From Coprobacillus cateniformis (lineage in GTDB: Bacteria > Bacillota_I > Bacilli_A > Erysipelotrichales > Coprobacillaceae), in assembly GCF_009767585.1 (NCBI RefSeq), contig NZ_WSNW01000001.1, positions 1,456,090 through 1,520,089 on the forward strand: a stretch of 64,000 bases of DNA. Reading direction: 5' to 3'. Every line of letters starts with the position of its first letter. Position 1 is the first letter of the stretch. The position numbers and the translations under genes were made by a program. The notes beneath the pieces are model-generated. The model did not search any database and was not told where the DNA came from. It saw nothing but the letters and a program-made list of their open reading frames with translations. This document shows positions 1-8,962 of the stretch, in pieces.

Positions 1-938
1 GGTTCATTAATATTGAAAATAGATGGTAAAATTGAGAGTCTTCCTACTGTCTTTAAACTTTTTGATTTAGAGAAACACATTAACAAATTTAATGTCAATG
101 TTGCTCCCATACCTCCCATTGTAATCAAACCAGCAGTAAAAACAGCTTCATTCGTTGCTATATTAGTTGCAGATAAGCCTTGCTCTACAGCTGCAATATT
201 TGCTGCAATGCCAGCCATAAAAATAGGTGTTTTAATTCCATTCCATAACCAATGAGATATTCCTAATGTATAAAAGAATGTCATTAAGAAAATGAGTAAA
301 ACAAAACCAGGTAAAGTTTGCCCAAATCCTTGAATTGGAGAAAACACTTTTAATATAAGTGCAAATAAATCTATATCAAACTTGAAAGTTAATAATACTG
401 CTACAGCAATTGATGTAAAAATTGGAATAATATTTTGAACCCAGCCAATAACAAAGTCTGGTAAACTTGATTCACTTAATAAATCTCTCTTCCCAATGAA
501 ATGAAATATAATAGATACTAAATACCCTGCAACAATTCCAACAATAATACCAGTAGGTCCAAAACGTGCGAATTCAACAGTTAGAACTCCATTGTCATTA
601 ATAATTGGTTTAATAAACATTAAAAATACTGAAATAGCAGTTAAACCTGCATTAATGGTATATTTGGTATGTCCTAATTTCTCCATCACTTGATTAGCAA
701 CCATAAATGCAGTTAATAGCCCTAACATTCCAAACGAGAAATTAATGATTCTCACTAAATTTGGTAAAGTTGTTATGTAAGATCGTAAAACATTATATAA
801 ATGAATAATTGATCCTGTTAAAATAAATGGAATAATTTTCTGCATGGAACTTGATAAGGCAGCTACCCAAGGTCTTTGTGCAAACTTATTCATTGTTGGT
901 GTAAAAGAATTGCTTAACCAATCCATAAAACGATTCAT
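1..938 (-). CDS. PTS sugar transporter subunit IIC, lactose/cellobiose family (3' end cut by window)
   Basis: Membrane permease subunit of a phosphotransferase system; it moves a sugar, probably a beta-glucoside or oligosaccharide, across the membrane while EIIB phosphorylates it. The 312 codons in the window begin MNRFMDWLSNSF after a GGAGGA ribosome-binding site. They hold many hydrophobic segments and end at FNINEP, the start of the conserved INEPVIFG loop of this family, so roughly the last quarter lies outside. The same bases that encode this motif recur in the EIIC at 38.8 kb. It lies 31 bp behind its EIIB gene and diverges from a PRD regulator. The sugar cannot be named from sequence. 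Confidence 0.9.
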   Translation of the reverse strand, partial: MNRFMDWLSNSFTPTMNKFAQRPWVAALSSSMQKIIPFILTGSIIHLYNVLRSYITTLPNLVRIINFSFGMLGLLTAFMVANQVMEKLGHTKYTINAGLTAISVFLMFIKPIINDNGVLTVEFARFGPTGIIVGIVAGYLVSIIFHFIGKRDLLSESSLPDFVIGWVQNIIPIFTSIAVAVLLTFKFDIDLFALILKVFSPIQGFGQTLPGFVLLIFLMTFFYTLGISHWLWNGIKTPIFMAGIAANIAAVEQGLSATNIATNEAVFTAGLITMGGMGATLTLNLLMCFSKSKSLKTVGRLSILPSIFNINE

Positions 939-969
939 ATTTTCATCCTCCACTTTCCTCTATTTTTAT

Positions 970-1290
970 CTATTCTTTATTTTTATAAAGTTCTAATGCA
1001 TACTCAATGAGTTTATCACCATCCAAAGTTCCATAAACATTTTGTGGAATTACCCCTACTGCGACATCTAATGGTTTTGCTAACTCTGTGAATTTGTCTT
1101 TAAAATTTTCATAATGAGGTGCCAATAATAAGATATCGATTTTTTTTAAATGTAATATAGCCTCAGTCTCACTTTTAGCCTCTATCTTTATATCCAGATT
1201 TCTTTTTTTAGCCGATTTTCTTGCTCTTTGTGCTAAAAAACCACTTGATAAACCTGCTCCACAACATAATAAAACTTTTATATTTTCCAT
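970..1290 (-). CDS. PTS EIIB, lactose/cellobiose type
   Basis: Cytoplasmic phosphocarrier (106 aa) that takes phosphate from EIIA and passes it to the sugar held by EIIC. The N-terminus MENIKVLLCCGAGLSSG carries the phosphorylatable Cys in the loop typical of lactose/cellobiose EIIB proteins. I chose the ATG at 1290 because AAGGAG lies just upstream and family members start here; an in-frame extension upstream (to 1365) has no such site and would run through the promoter. It is the first gene of an EIIB-EIIC operon with a good promoter. No EIIA gene is seen nearby; the EIIA-like domain of the divergent regulator is regulatory in its family. Confidence 0.92.
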   Translation of the reverse strand: MENIKVLLCCGAGLSSGFLAQRARKSAKKRNLDIKIEAKSETEAILHLKKIDILLLAPHYENFKDKFTELAKPLDVAVGVIPQNVYGTLDGDKLIEYALELYKNKE

Positions 1291-1320
1291 TTTTCTCTCT
1301 CCTTCCTCTATGGTAATTTC

Positions 1321-1349
1321 ATTATAGTTTAATATAAAAGATGTCTCAA
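1321..1349 (-). promoter_or_regulatory. Promoter of the EIIB-EIIC operon
   Basis: On the minus strand, TTGAGA (1344-1349) and TATAAT (1321-1326) are separated by 17 bp. This predicts a transcript start near 1314 and a leader of about 24 nt before the EIIB start codon. Confidence 0.7.
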
Positions 1350-1423
1350 CTTCACTTTTGCACACCCTCGTGCATAATAAAGCACAAAAATAAAAAGTTG
1401 CACTGTATAGTGAACTTCATTAG

Positions 1424-1463
1424 TTGATTTCATATTTTGATTACATTATAATAAAATCAAAAT
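1424..1463 (+). promoter_or_regulatory. Promoter and palindromic operator of the PRD regulator gene
   Basis: TTGATT (1424-1429), a 17-bp spacer and TATAAT (1447-1452) form a strong promoter. A perfect 9-bp inverted repeat, ATTTTGATT (1434-1442) and AATCAAAAT (1455-1463), flanks the -10 box, which suggests repressor or autoregulator binding there. The protein that binds is unknown. Confidence 0.55.
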
Positions 1464-1475
1464 GAGGGTGATAAA

Positions 1476-3371
1476 ATGTTAACAAATAAAAAGAAAAAAT
1501 TAATTCTTTATCTTATGGAAAAAAACGCCCCCTGTACAGCCATACAGTTAGCCAAATTTCTCAATATTTCTATAAGAACCGTTAAAATATATGTCAAAGA
1601 TATCAATTCAATGACAAATCAAAAAATCATCTTTTCTTCTCATCAAGGGTATACTATCATAAAACAAAACAACCTTTCTTTTTTAGAAGAACAATTATCT
1701 TTACCTCAAAATTATTCTGAAAGAGCATATTATATTATAAAAAAGATACTAATTGAACATCAAACACTTAATATCTTTGATCTTTGTGATGAACTTTTTA
1801 TGAGTTATTCTACTCTTAAAAGTGATCTTACAAAAATGAACACACTGTTCCAAACATTTCGTATTCATTTTGTTACACACAATGACATTATACAAATAAA
1901 AGGTTCTGAGAAAGATAAGCGTTCATTATTGTCACATATTATACTTCAAGAAACAAAGAATAGTGTCCTTGATTTAAAAAAATTAAAACAATCATTTAAT
2001 AATCAAGATATTGAAAAAATAACAAATATTATAAATGATTTTTTTAGAAAAGGAGCATATAATTTAAATGATTTTTCTTATATGAATTTATTATTGCACT
2101 TCTCTATTCTCATTGAAAGAGTAAAAAAAGGGCATTATCTTTCAGAGATTAGAGAAGTAATCACAAAGAGTTCTCAAGATTCAGAATTACTTAAAGCTTT
2201 ATCTTCAAGAATAGAAAAAGACTTTTCATTAACATTGAATGCTTACGAAAAGAATGAAATATATATTCTTTTTAAAACAAATGTGAATTATTTTATTGAC
2301 GGTAATTATGATGTTATTAAAAAAGTGATTAGGTCTGATTATATGAACACAGTTGATAAAATTATTAATGAAGTTTCAGAACTGTATTCTATTAATTTAA
2401 GTCATGAGAGTTTTATTATTCCGTTTGCTTTACATATTCAATCATTAATTACAAGAGCTTCACTCAATAAATATAATAAGAATCCTTTATCAGAACAAAT
2501 CAAGAAAGATTGGCCAATTATCTACGATATAGCCATTTTTATATCATTAAAGTTATCAGATATTTATCAAATTGAAATAGCAGAAGATGAAGTTGCTTTT
2601 ATCTTTCTACATATTGGAAATGAGATTGATAGACAAAATACTTCAAAAGATAAATTGAAGTGTGTACTTTTATGTTCTCACTATCTTAATATTAAAAAAA
2701 AGATATATAATCAATTACTAAAGGATTTCTCTGATGATATAATTATAGATGCTATTGTATCTGATTATGAAGAATTAGAGTCTTATTCTTTTGATTTATT
2801 GATTACTCTTATAAAAGATGAAAGAAACTATCATTATTCATTCATTTTGATTTCACCGTTTCGTTTAGATAAACAAAAACGAGCTATACATGAGAAAATC
2901 TATGAAATTCAACAATCAAAGAAAAAAGAACTTATTTTTAATAATTTTGATCAATACTTTCATAAAGATTTGTTCTTTACATTAGAAAATGTATCTCGAG
3001 AAGAAACTATTCAAATTGTATGTGATCAAATGAGAACATTAGGTTTTGTCTCATCTTCTTTTAAGGAATATGTTTTTGAAAGAGAGAAAGCCTCTTCTAC
3101 TTCTTTTGGCAATATTGCCATTCCTCATTCTGTACATATGGATGCTTTTCAAACAAAGATTGGTATTGTTATGAGTAAAAAAGGAATAATATGGGGAAAT
3201 AATAATGTCAATGTAGTATTGGTCATTGCTATTAACAAACTTGATAAACAAATCTTTTTAACAATTAATGAATCTATACTCTCATTATTTGAAAATCAGG
3301 ATATCTTAAATATCATGAAAAACACTAAAAATCTATTAGAATTTAAAGATATTGTTCTACATTATTTATAA
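1476..3371 (+). CDS. PRD-domain transcriptional regulator with EIIB-like and EIIA domains (MtlR/LicR/BglG family)
   Basis: A 631-aa sugar-responsive transcription regulator. Visible layout: N-terminal helix-turn-helix (about 1-60), second winged-helix region (about 85-140), two PRD modules (about 170-390), an EIIB-like segment with Cys400, and a C-terminal type-2 EIIA domain with its phosphorylatable His551 in IAIPHS. In the family, phosphorylation of PRD and EIIA histidines by the PTS sets activity. PRD1 has His208 (LLLHFS), but the second PRD1 His is absent (IYILFK where the related protein at 40 kb has ALHL); PRD2 keeps His320 and His379. It diverges from the EIIB-EIIC operon, its likely target. 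Confidence 0.9.
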   Translation: MLTNKKKKLILYLMEKNAPCTAIQLAKFLNISIRTVKIYVKDINSMTNQKIIFSSHQGYTIIKQNNLSFLEEQLSLPQNYSERAYYIIKKILIEHQTLNIFDLCDELFMSYSTLKSDLTKMNTLFQTFRIHFVTHNDIIQIKGSEKDKRSLLSHIILQETKNSVLDLKKLKQSFNNQDIEKITNIINDFFRKGAYNLNDFSYMNLLLHFSILIERVKKGHYLSEIREVITKSSQDSELLKALSSRIEKDFSLTLNAYEKNEIYILFKTNVNYFIDGNYDVIKKVIRSDYMNTVDKIINEVSELYSINLSHESFIIPFALHIQSLITRASLNKYNKNPLSEQIKKDWPIIYDIAIFISLKLSDIYQIEIAEDEVAFIFLHIGNEIDRQNTSKDKLKCVLLCSHYLNIKKKIYNQLLKDFSDDIIIDAIVSDYEELESYSFDLLITLIKDERNYHYSFILISPFRLDKQKRAIHEKIYEIQQSKKKELIFNNFDQYFHKDLFFTLENVSREETIQIVCDQMRTLGFVSSSFKEYVFEREKASSTSFGNIAIPHSVHMDAFQTKIGIVMSKKGIIWGNNNVNVVLVIAINKLDKQIFLTINESILSLFENQDILNIMKNTKNLLEFKDIVLHYL

Positions 3372-3376
3372 ATAAA

Positions 3377-3420
3377 AAAAAGATTCACGTCTATATATTA
3401 TAGATTTGAATCTTTTCACT
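3377..3420. terminator. Bidirectional terminator between the PRD regulator and argF
   Basis: AAAAGATTCA (3378-3387) pairs with TGAATCTTTT (3407-3416), extended by an inner TCTAT/ATAGA stem. A- and T-runs flank both sides. It serves the two convergent genes. Confidence 0.8.
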
Positions 3421-3421
3421 T

Positions 3422-4423
3422 TTATAAATCTAAATTCTCTCCAATTGTTGCTACCATGACAGCTTTAATAGTATGCATTCTATTTTCTGCTTCATCAAAA
3501 ACCACAGATTGTGATGATCTAAAGACTTCATCTTCGACTTCTCTAATATCAATTCCTTGTTCATATTTTGCTTTTGCAACTTCAGTTTCAAAATCATGAA
3601 ATGATGGTAAGCAATGCATAAAGATTGTTGAATCTTTACCTGTTTTCTGCATCATTTCACTTGTAACTTTGTATGGAGATAGCATTTCTACTCTTGGTTT
3701 GTATAAAGCTTCATCTTCACCCATGCTTACCCAGATATCTGTATAAATAACATCTGCATCTTGAACAGCTTCCTCAACATTATCTAAAACTTCTAATTTT
3801 CCACCAGATTTTTCTGCTTCTGTTTGGCAATACTGTAAAACTTCTGGATTTATATCTAGACTCTTTGGTCCTAAACATACAAAATGCATACCCATTTTTG
3901 CTGCTCCATACATTAAACCATAACAAACGTTATTTCTAATGTCTCCAGTAAAAACAAATTTAACTTCATTTAAAGGTTTGCTGAGATGTTCTTCAATCGT
4001 AAGAAAATCAGCTAAAGTTTGTGTTGGATGATCAACATCAGTTAAACCATTCCATACAGGAACTCCTGAATATTTCATTAAATCTTCAACAGTTTTCTGT
4101 TGAAATCCTCTAAACTCAATTCCATCATACATTCTTCCTAATACTTTTGCAGTATCTTCTATTGATTCTTTCTTACCCATTTGTGAGTTACTTAAGAATG
4201 TGACATGAGCACCTTCATCTAAAGCTGCAACTTCAAAAGCACAGCGTGTACGTGTTGATGTTTTTTCAAAAAGGAGAACGATATTCTTTCCTTCTAATGT
4301 TTTTCCAATTCTTCCTTCTTTTTTTGATTTTTTAAGTTTATGTGCTAAATCTAACAAGTATCTAATTTCTTCTTGAGAATAATCTTTTAAAGTTAAAAAA
4401 CTTCTTTGTTTTAAATTAACCAT
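3422..4423 (-). CDS. argF: Ornithine carbamoyltransferase
   Basis: Makes citrulline from ornithine and carbamoyl phosphate, the sixth step of arginine synthesis, in the cytoplasm. The 333 residues show the carbamoyl-phosphate motif STRTR (56-60), DHPTQ (131-135) and HCLPSFHD (270-277, with Ser where Ala is usual). Length matches the family. It is the last gene of the arg operon, 14 bp after argB and just before a terminator. Catabolic OTCases (arcB) look similar, but the operon context supports the anabolic role. Confidence 0.96.
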   Translation of the reverse strand: MVNLKQRSFLTLKDYSQEEIRYLLDLAHKLKKSKKEGRIGKTLEGKNIVLLFEKTSTRTRCAFEVAALDEGAHVTFLSNSQMGKKESIEDTAKVLGRMYDGIEFRGFQQKTVEDLMKYSGVPVWNGLTDVDHPTQTLADFLTIEEHLSKPLNEVKFVFTGDIRNNVCYGLMYGAAKMGMHFVCLGPKSLDINPEVLQYCQTEAEKSGGKLEVLDNVEEAVQDADVIYTDIWVSMGEDEALYKPRVEMLSPYKVTSEMMQKTGKDSTIFMHCLPSFHDFETEVAKAKYEQGIDIREVEDEVFRSSQSVVFDEAENRMHTIKAVMVATIGENLDL

Positions 4424-4437
4424 ATATCTCTCCTTGT

Positions 4438-5298
4438 TTATCTTTTAAACATTGTTCCAATGCCTTCTTTAGAAAGCATTTCAATTAAAATAGAATGTGG
4501 TATTCTTCCATCAATAATAACAGCTTTTTTTACATCTTGGCGAATAGCTCTCACACAACAGTCGACTTTAGGAATCATGCCACCACCAATAATCCCCTTT
4601 TCAATAAGACTGTTAACTTCATATACATGAACCAAAGGAATCAATGTCCCTTCATCATCTTTATCAGCTAATAAGCCTGGAATATCACTCACGAGAATCA
4701 TATTCTCTGCTCCTAATGCCCCAGCTATTTCAGCAGCAGCAGTATCAGCGTTAATATTGTAGGTATGGCCTTCTTCATCAGTGCCTACACTTGCAATGAC
4801 TGGAATATAACCTTTATCTAACATATCAATAATAATATTTGGATTGATTTTGTCAACATCTCCAACATATCCTAAATCATCTTCTGACTCATGCTTCTTT
4901 GCAATAATTAATTGGTTATCAACACCACTAATCCCAACAGCATTTCCACCTTTTTGCATAATGAGTTTAACAAGATCTTTATTTGTTTTACCTGCCAAAA
5001 CCATTTGAACAACATCAATTGTCTCTTCATCAGTATATCTCAAGCCATTAATAAACTGTGTTTCTTTACCCATTTTATCTAATGTTCTATTAATTTCTGG
5101 ACCACCACCATGAACAAGAATGACCTTGACACCAATTTCTGATAATAAAACAACATCTTTAATGACATTCATTTTCAGTTCTTCATTAATCATAGCATTT
5201 CCACCATATTTAATGACAACAATCTTACTATTATATTTTTGTATATAAGGCAAAGCCTGTGACAAGACTTCTGCCTTTACAATTGAATTTTTATCCAT
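4438..5298 (-). CDS. argB: Acetylglutamate kinase
   Basis: Phosphorylates N-acetylglutamate with ATP. The 286 residues show KYGGNAM (30-36), the substrate loop HGGGPEI (63-69) and NINADTAAAEIA (181-192), all standard for the amino-acid-kinase fold. An N-terminal stretch of about 22 residues precedes the first beta strand. In arginine-inhibited hexameric kinases such an N-helix mediates feedback control, so inhibition by arginine is plausible here; that is inference. It lies between argJ and argF with 12-14 bp gaps. Confidence 0.96.
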   Translation of the reverse strand: MDKNSIVKAEVLSQALPYIQKYNSKIVVIKYGGNAMINEELKMNVIKDVVLLSEIGVKVILVHGGGPEINRTLDKMGKETQFINGLRYTDEETIDVVQMVLAGKTNKDLVKLIMQKGGNAVGISGVDNQLIIAKKHESEDDLGYVGDVDKINPNIIIDMLDKGYIPVIASVGTDEEGHTYNINADTAAAEIAGALGAENMILVSDIPGLLADKDDEGTLIPLVHVYEVNSLIEKGIIGGGMIPKVDCCVRAIRQDVKKAVIIDGRIPHSILIEMLSKEGIGTMFKR

Positions 5299-5310
5299 AT
5301 ATAAACCCCT

Positions 5311-6525
5311 CTAAGTTCTATAATCCCCATTAATCTTGACATAATCATAAGTGAGATCACAACCCCATGCAGTTGCATGATGTGATCCATCATGTAAATT
5401 AATCAAAACATCTATCTCATCTTCGCTCAATACTTTTAATGCCTCATCTTCATCAAATGGATATCCCCTACCATTTTGACAGACCAGTATTTGACCAGCT
5501 TGACTCGCTAAATGCACTTCAATCTTATCCACATCATAAGATGCATCACAATATCCAATAGCACACAAGATACGTCCCCAATTGGCATCTTTTCCAAACA
5601 TTGCAGCCTTGAATAATGAACTCGTAATCACTGATTTAGCAACAGTTTTGGCATCTTGCACAGAACAAGCATGAGAGACAGTACAAGTGAGTAGTTTTGT
5701 TGCACCTTCACCATCTTTAGCAATTCCTTTTGATAAACAGATACAAATATACATAAGAGCTTCTTTAAAAACTTCATAATCAGCATCTTTATCAATAATG
5801 ATATTATTTTTAGCAAGTCCATTAGCCATAACACTCAACATATCATTTGTTGATGTATCACCATCAACGCTGACCATATTGAATGTATCTGCAACAACTT
5901 CTTGAATCACAGTATTTAACATCTCTTTTGAAATGGCTACATCAGTTGTCACAAAAGCAAGCATTGTTGCCATATTAGGATGAATCATACCACTTCCCTT
6001 AGCTATTGCACCAATATGACATGTCTGTCCACTTAATTCAAATTCAACAGCATATTCTTTTTTCACAGTATCTGTTGTCATAATTCCTTCACATGCTGCT
6101 TCACTTCCATTGTTATTTAAAGATGAAACAAGTTTATCCATATGTGTTTGAAATGGTGTAATATCTAATGGCTGACCAATAACTCCTGTGGATGCAACAA
6201 TAATATCATCTGCTTTGATATTTAATGCATCTGCACACAACTCACAGACTTGATTAGCTATATCTTCACCATTTGGATTACAAGTATTTGCATTACCACT
6301 ATTACAAATAATAGCTTTTGCTTCACCATTTAACAAATGTTGTTTCGTAACAACAATAGGTGCACCTTTCACTTTATTTAATGTATATGTGCTTGCCGCA
6401 TGACACATGACATCACTCACAATCAGTGATAAATCCTTTTTGGTTTTATTCTTTCTTATACCACAATGTATTCCAGTAGCTTGAAATCCTAAAGGAGCAC
6501 AAACTCCACCTTTTACTTCCTTCAT
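5311..6525 (-). CDS. argJ: Bifunctional glutamate N-acetyltransferase / ornithine acetyltransferase
   Basis: Transfers acetyl from acetylornithine to glutamate, recycling the acetyl group, and in the bifunctional form also uses acetyl-CoA. The 404-aa precursor has the self-cleavage site KGSGMIHPNMATML: cleavage before Thr187 gives the alpha and beta chains, with Thr as nucleophile. Because ArgJ is present, a separate argA is not needed. It sits between argC and argB, about 13 bp from each, starting after a GGGGGAAATA-like ribosome site. Confidence 0.96.
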   Translation of the reverse strand: MKEVKGGVCAPLGFQATGIHCGIRKNKTKKDLSLIVSDVMCHAASTYTLNKVKGAPIVVTKQHLLNGEAKAIICNSGNANTCNPNGEDIANQVCELCADALNIKADDIIVASTGVIGQPLDITPFQTHMDKLVSSLNNNGSEAACEGIMTTDTVKKEYAVEFELSGQTCHIGAIAKGSGMIHPNMATMLAFVTTDVAISKEMLNTVIQEVVADTFNMVSVDGDTSTNDMLSVMANGLAKNNIIIDKDADYEVFKEALMYICICLSKGIAKDGEGATKLLTCTVSHACSVQDAKTVAKSVITSSLFKAAMFGKDANWGRILCAIGYCDASYDVDKIEVHLASQAGQILVCQNGRGYPFDEDEALKVLSEDEIDVLINLHDGSHHATAWGCDLTYDYVKINGDYRT

Positions 6526-6538
6526 ATTATTTCCCCCT

Positions 6539-7573
6539 CTAGAAAGATGGTGAAACCATCTTTAATCCTTTTGTTTCTTCTATGTCATACATGATATTCA
6601 TATTTTGGATAGCTTGTCCTGCAGCACCTTTCACCATATTATCAATAGTTGAAACAATAATAAGTTTATGATATCTCTTATCATAATGTAATGATATATC
6701 ACAAAAATTAGAATATTTAACAAACTTTAAATCAGCGACTTTTCCAGTCTTTAAAACTCTTATAAAATATTCTTGATCATAATAATCATGATATATTTTG
6801 ATAATATCAGAAAATTGAATATCATCTTTTAAATCAACATAGATTGTTGATACAATTCCCCTATTAACTGGTAATAAATGAGGAACAAAAGTCACATGAA
6901 TATCATCATGAGCCATTTTTGATAACTCTTGTTCAATCTCAGGTGTATGTCGATGCGTTGCTAATTTATAAGGATGGAAAGATTCATTACATCTAGGAAA
7001 ATGGGTATCTTCACTTAATGATTTTCCAGCTCCAGTTGTTCCTGATTTAGAATCAATAATGAAATGATTATTTTTATTCATACCTTCTTTTAATAAAGGA
7101 TATAACCCTAATGTTATTGAAGTTGGATAACAACCTGGATTCCCTATTATTGTTGCCTCCTTGATTTTATCTCTATTGACTTCACATAAACCATAAACCT
7201 GTTTATGATGAAGTTCTTTTTCATTGTAATCAAGATTATACCATTCTTGATAATCCTGTTCCTTATCTAATCTAAAATCTGCTCCCAAATCAATAAACTT
7301 CTTTTGATGGTCATTACAATACTTTGCATATTTTTCACTTAATCCATGTGGTAAAGATGCAAATATCATATCTGCTTTCTTTAAGACATCATCATCTGAT
7401 TCACAAATCATATCACATATTCCATAGAATGATGGATACATTTCAGAGATAGGTTGTCCTTGATAACTTCTTGCCCCTATGGAAACAATTTCCACATCAT
7501 CATGATTTAATAACAATCTTAACAATTCTACACCTGCATAACCACTGACACCAATAATTCCTACTTTTATCAA
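6539..7573 (-). CDS. argC: N-acetyl-gamma-glutamyl-phosphate reductase, TTG start
   Basis: NADPH-dependent reduction of acetylglutamyl phosphate to the semialdehyde. The 344 residues open with the Rossmann loop GIIGVSGYAG (5-14) and carry the catalytic cysteine Cys148 in GNPGCYPT. The start is unusual: the only codon fitting the N-terminus IKVGIIGV is TTG at 7573, and it overlaps the argH stop as TTGA (4 bp). A GGTAGGTG-like site lies about 8 bp upstream inside argH. This points to translational coupling with argH. Confidence 0.94.
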   Translation of the reverse strand: MIKVGIIGVSGYAGVELLRLLLNHDDVEIVSIGARSYQGQPISEMYPSFYGICDMICESDDDVLKKADMIFASLPHGLSEKYAKYCNDHQKKFIDLGADFRLDKEQDYQEWYNLDYNEKELHHKQVYGLCEVNRDKIKEATIIGNPGCYPTSITLGLYPLLKEGMNKNNHFIIDSKSGTTGAGKSLSEDTHFPRCNESFHPYKLATHRHTPEIEQELSKMAHDDIHVTFVPHLLPVNRGIVSTIYVDLKDDIQFSDIIKIYHDYYDQEYFIRVLKTGKVADLKFVKYSNFCDISLHYDKRYHKLIIVSTIDNMVKGAAGQAIQNMNIMYDIEETKGLKMVSPSF

Positions 7574-8952
7574 GACAATGCACCTACCTTTTCTTTCATA
7601 ATTTGAATACTTTTAAGAACAGCAACAGGTGATGGTCCCCCATCAACTTTCCTATTCATAACACATGTATCCAATGAAATAGCTTCATAAATAGATTCTT
7701 CAAATGCTTGATCGTGTTGTTGATAAATATCTAGTGGTAATGTTTCTAAAACAAGGTCATGATCAATACAATAAGCTACCAATTCTCCCGTTGTTTTATA
7801 AGCATCTCTGAAGGCTTTTCCATGTTTAACTAAGTAATCAGCACAATCTGTTGCGTTAATAAAACCTTTGGCTGCAAATTCCCTCATTTTCTCAGTATTG
7901 ACTTTCATTGTCTTCAACATATCTGTAAAGACAGGTAAACAAAGTTTAACAGTATCAATCGCATCAAACAAAGCTTCTTTATCTTCTTGCATATCTTTAT
8001 TATAGGCTAAAGGTAAACCTTTCATCATTGTGAGTAATGTTGAAACATCGCCAATCACTCTAGCACTTTTCCCTCTGACTAATTCCGCAATATCAGGGTT
8101 CTTTTTTTGTGGCATAATACTTGAACCTGTTGCATAAGCATCATCTAATTCAATATATTTAAATTCCCACGAACACCAAAGTATCATCTCTTCACTGAAT
8201 CTTGATAAATGCATCATAATTAATGCTAAAGCAGATGCAAATTCAATAGCGTAATCTCTATCACTCACTCCATCCATTGAATTATAAGTAATATCTTTCA
8301 TTGCTAATTGTTCAGCAACAAAGTTTCTATCAATTGAATAGGTTGTTGTTGCTAGAGCACCACTCCCTAATGGTGAAACATTCATTCTTTCATAACAATC
8401 ATCTATTCTTGTGATATCTCTATAGAACATCTCCGCATAAGCCATAAGATGATGAGCAAATGTTATAGGTTGGGCACGTTGTAAATGTGTATATCCACAC
8501 ATGATTGTTTCTGTATGATGAGAGGCCTGTTCAATAATAACTTCAATAATATTGATTAACATCTGCTTTATTGCTAACATTTCATCACGTGTATATAAAC
8601 GTAAATCTAAAGCAACTTGATCATTTCTTGATCTTGCTGTGTGAAGCTTTTTGCCACTTTCTGGATAGAGTTTTGTTAATTCACTTTCAATAAACATATG
8701 AATATCTTCTGCTGTAGGATCAAATAACAAATCACCATTCTCTAGATCATGTAAGATTTTATCTAATCCATCTAAAATTTCTTTTAAGTTTGATGCACTG
8801 ATAATACCTTGTTTTTCTAACATCTTAGCATGTGCTTGACTACCCATAATATCTTGTTTATACATTCTTGCATCAAATGAAAGAGATGAATTAAAAGCAT
8901 TCACATTCTCATCAATTTCCTTCTTAAATCTACCTGCCCATAATGCCATCAT
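7570..8952 (-). CDS. argH: Argininosuccinate lyase
   Basis: Splits argininosuccinate into arginine and fumarate, the final step of the pathway. The 460 residues contain HTARSRNDQ (104-112), THLQRAQP (155-162) and the superfamily signature GSSIMPQKKNPD (276-287). I start at the ATG at 8952, 7 bp after AGGGGAG; an in-frame GTG at 8958 overlaps that site, and a second ATG at 8949 is also possible. It follows argG closely and overlaps argC. Confidence 0.96.
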   Translation of the reverse strand: MMALWAGRFKKEIDENVNAFNSSLSFDARMYKQDIMGSQAHAKMLEKQGIISASNLKEILDGLDKILHDLENGDLLFDPTAEDIHMFIESELTKLYPESGKKLHTARSRNDQVALDLRLYTRDEMLAIKQMLINIIEVIIEQASHHTETIMCGYTHLQRAQPITFAHHLMAYAEMFYRDITRIDDCYERMNVSPLGSGALATTTYSIDRNFVAEQLAMKDITYNSMDGVSDRDYAIEFASALALIMMHLSRFSEEMILWCSWEFKYIELDDAYATGSSIMPQKKNPDIAELVRGKSARVIGDVSTLLTMMKGLPLAYNKDMQEDKEALFDAIDTVKLCLPVFTDMLKTMKVNTEKMREFAAKGFINATDCADYLVKHGKAFRDAYKTTGELVAYCIDHDLVLETLPLDIYQQHDQAFEESIYEAISLDTCVMNRKVDGGPSPVAVLKSIQIMKEKVGALS

Positions 8953-8962
8953 ATTCACTCCC

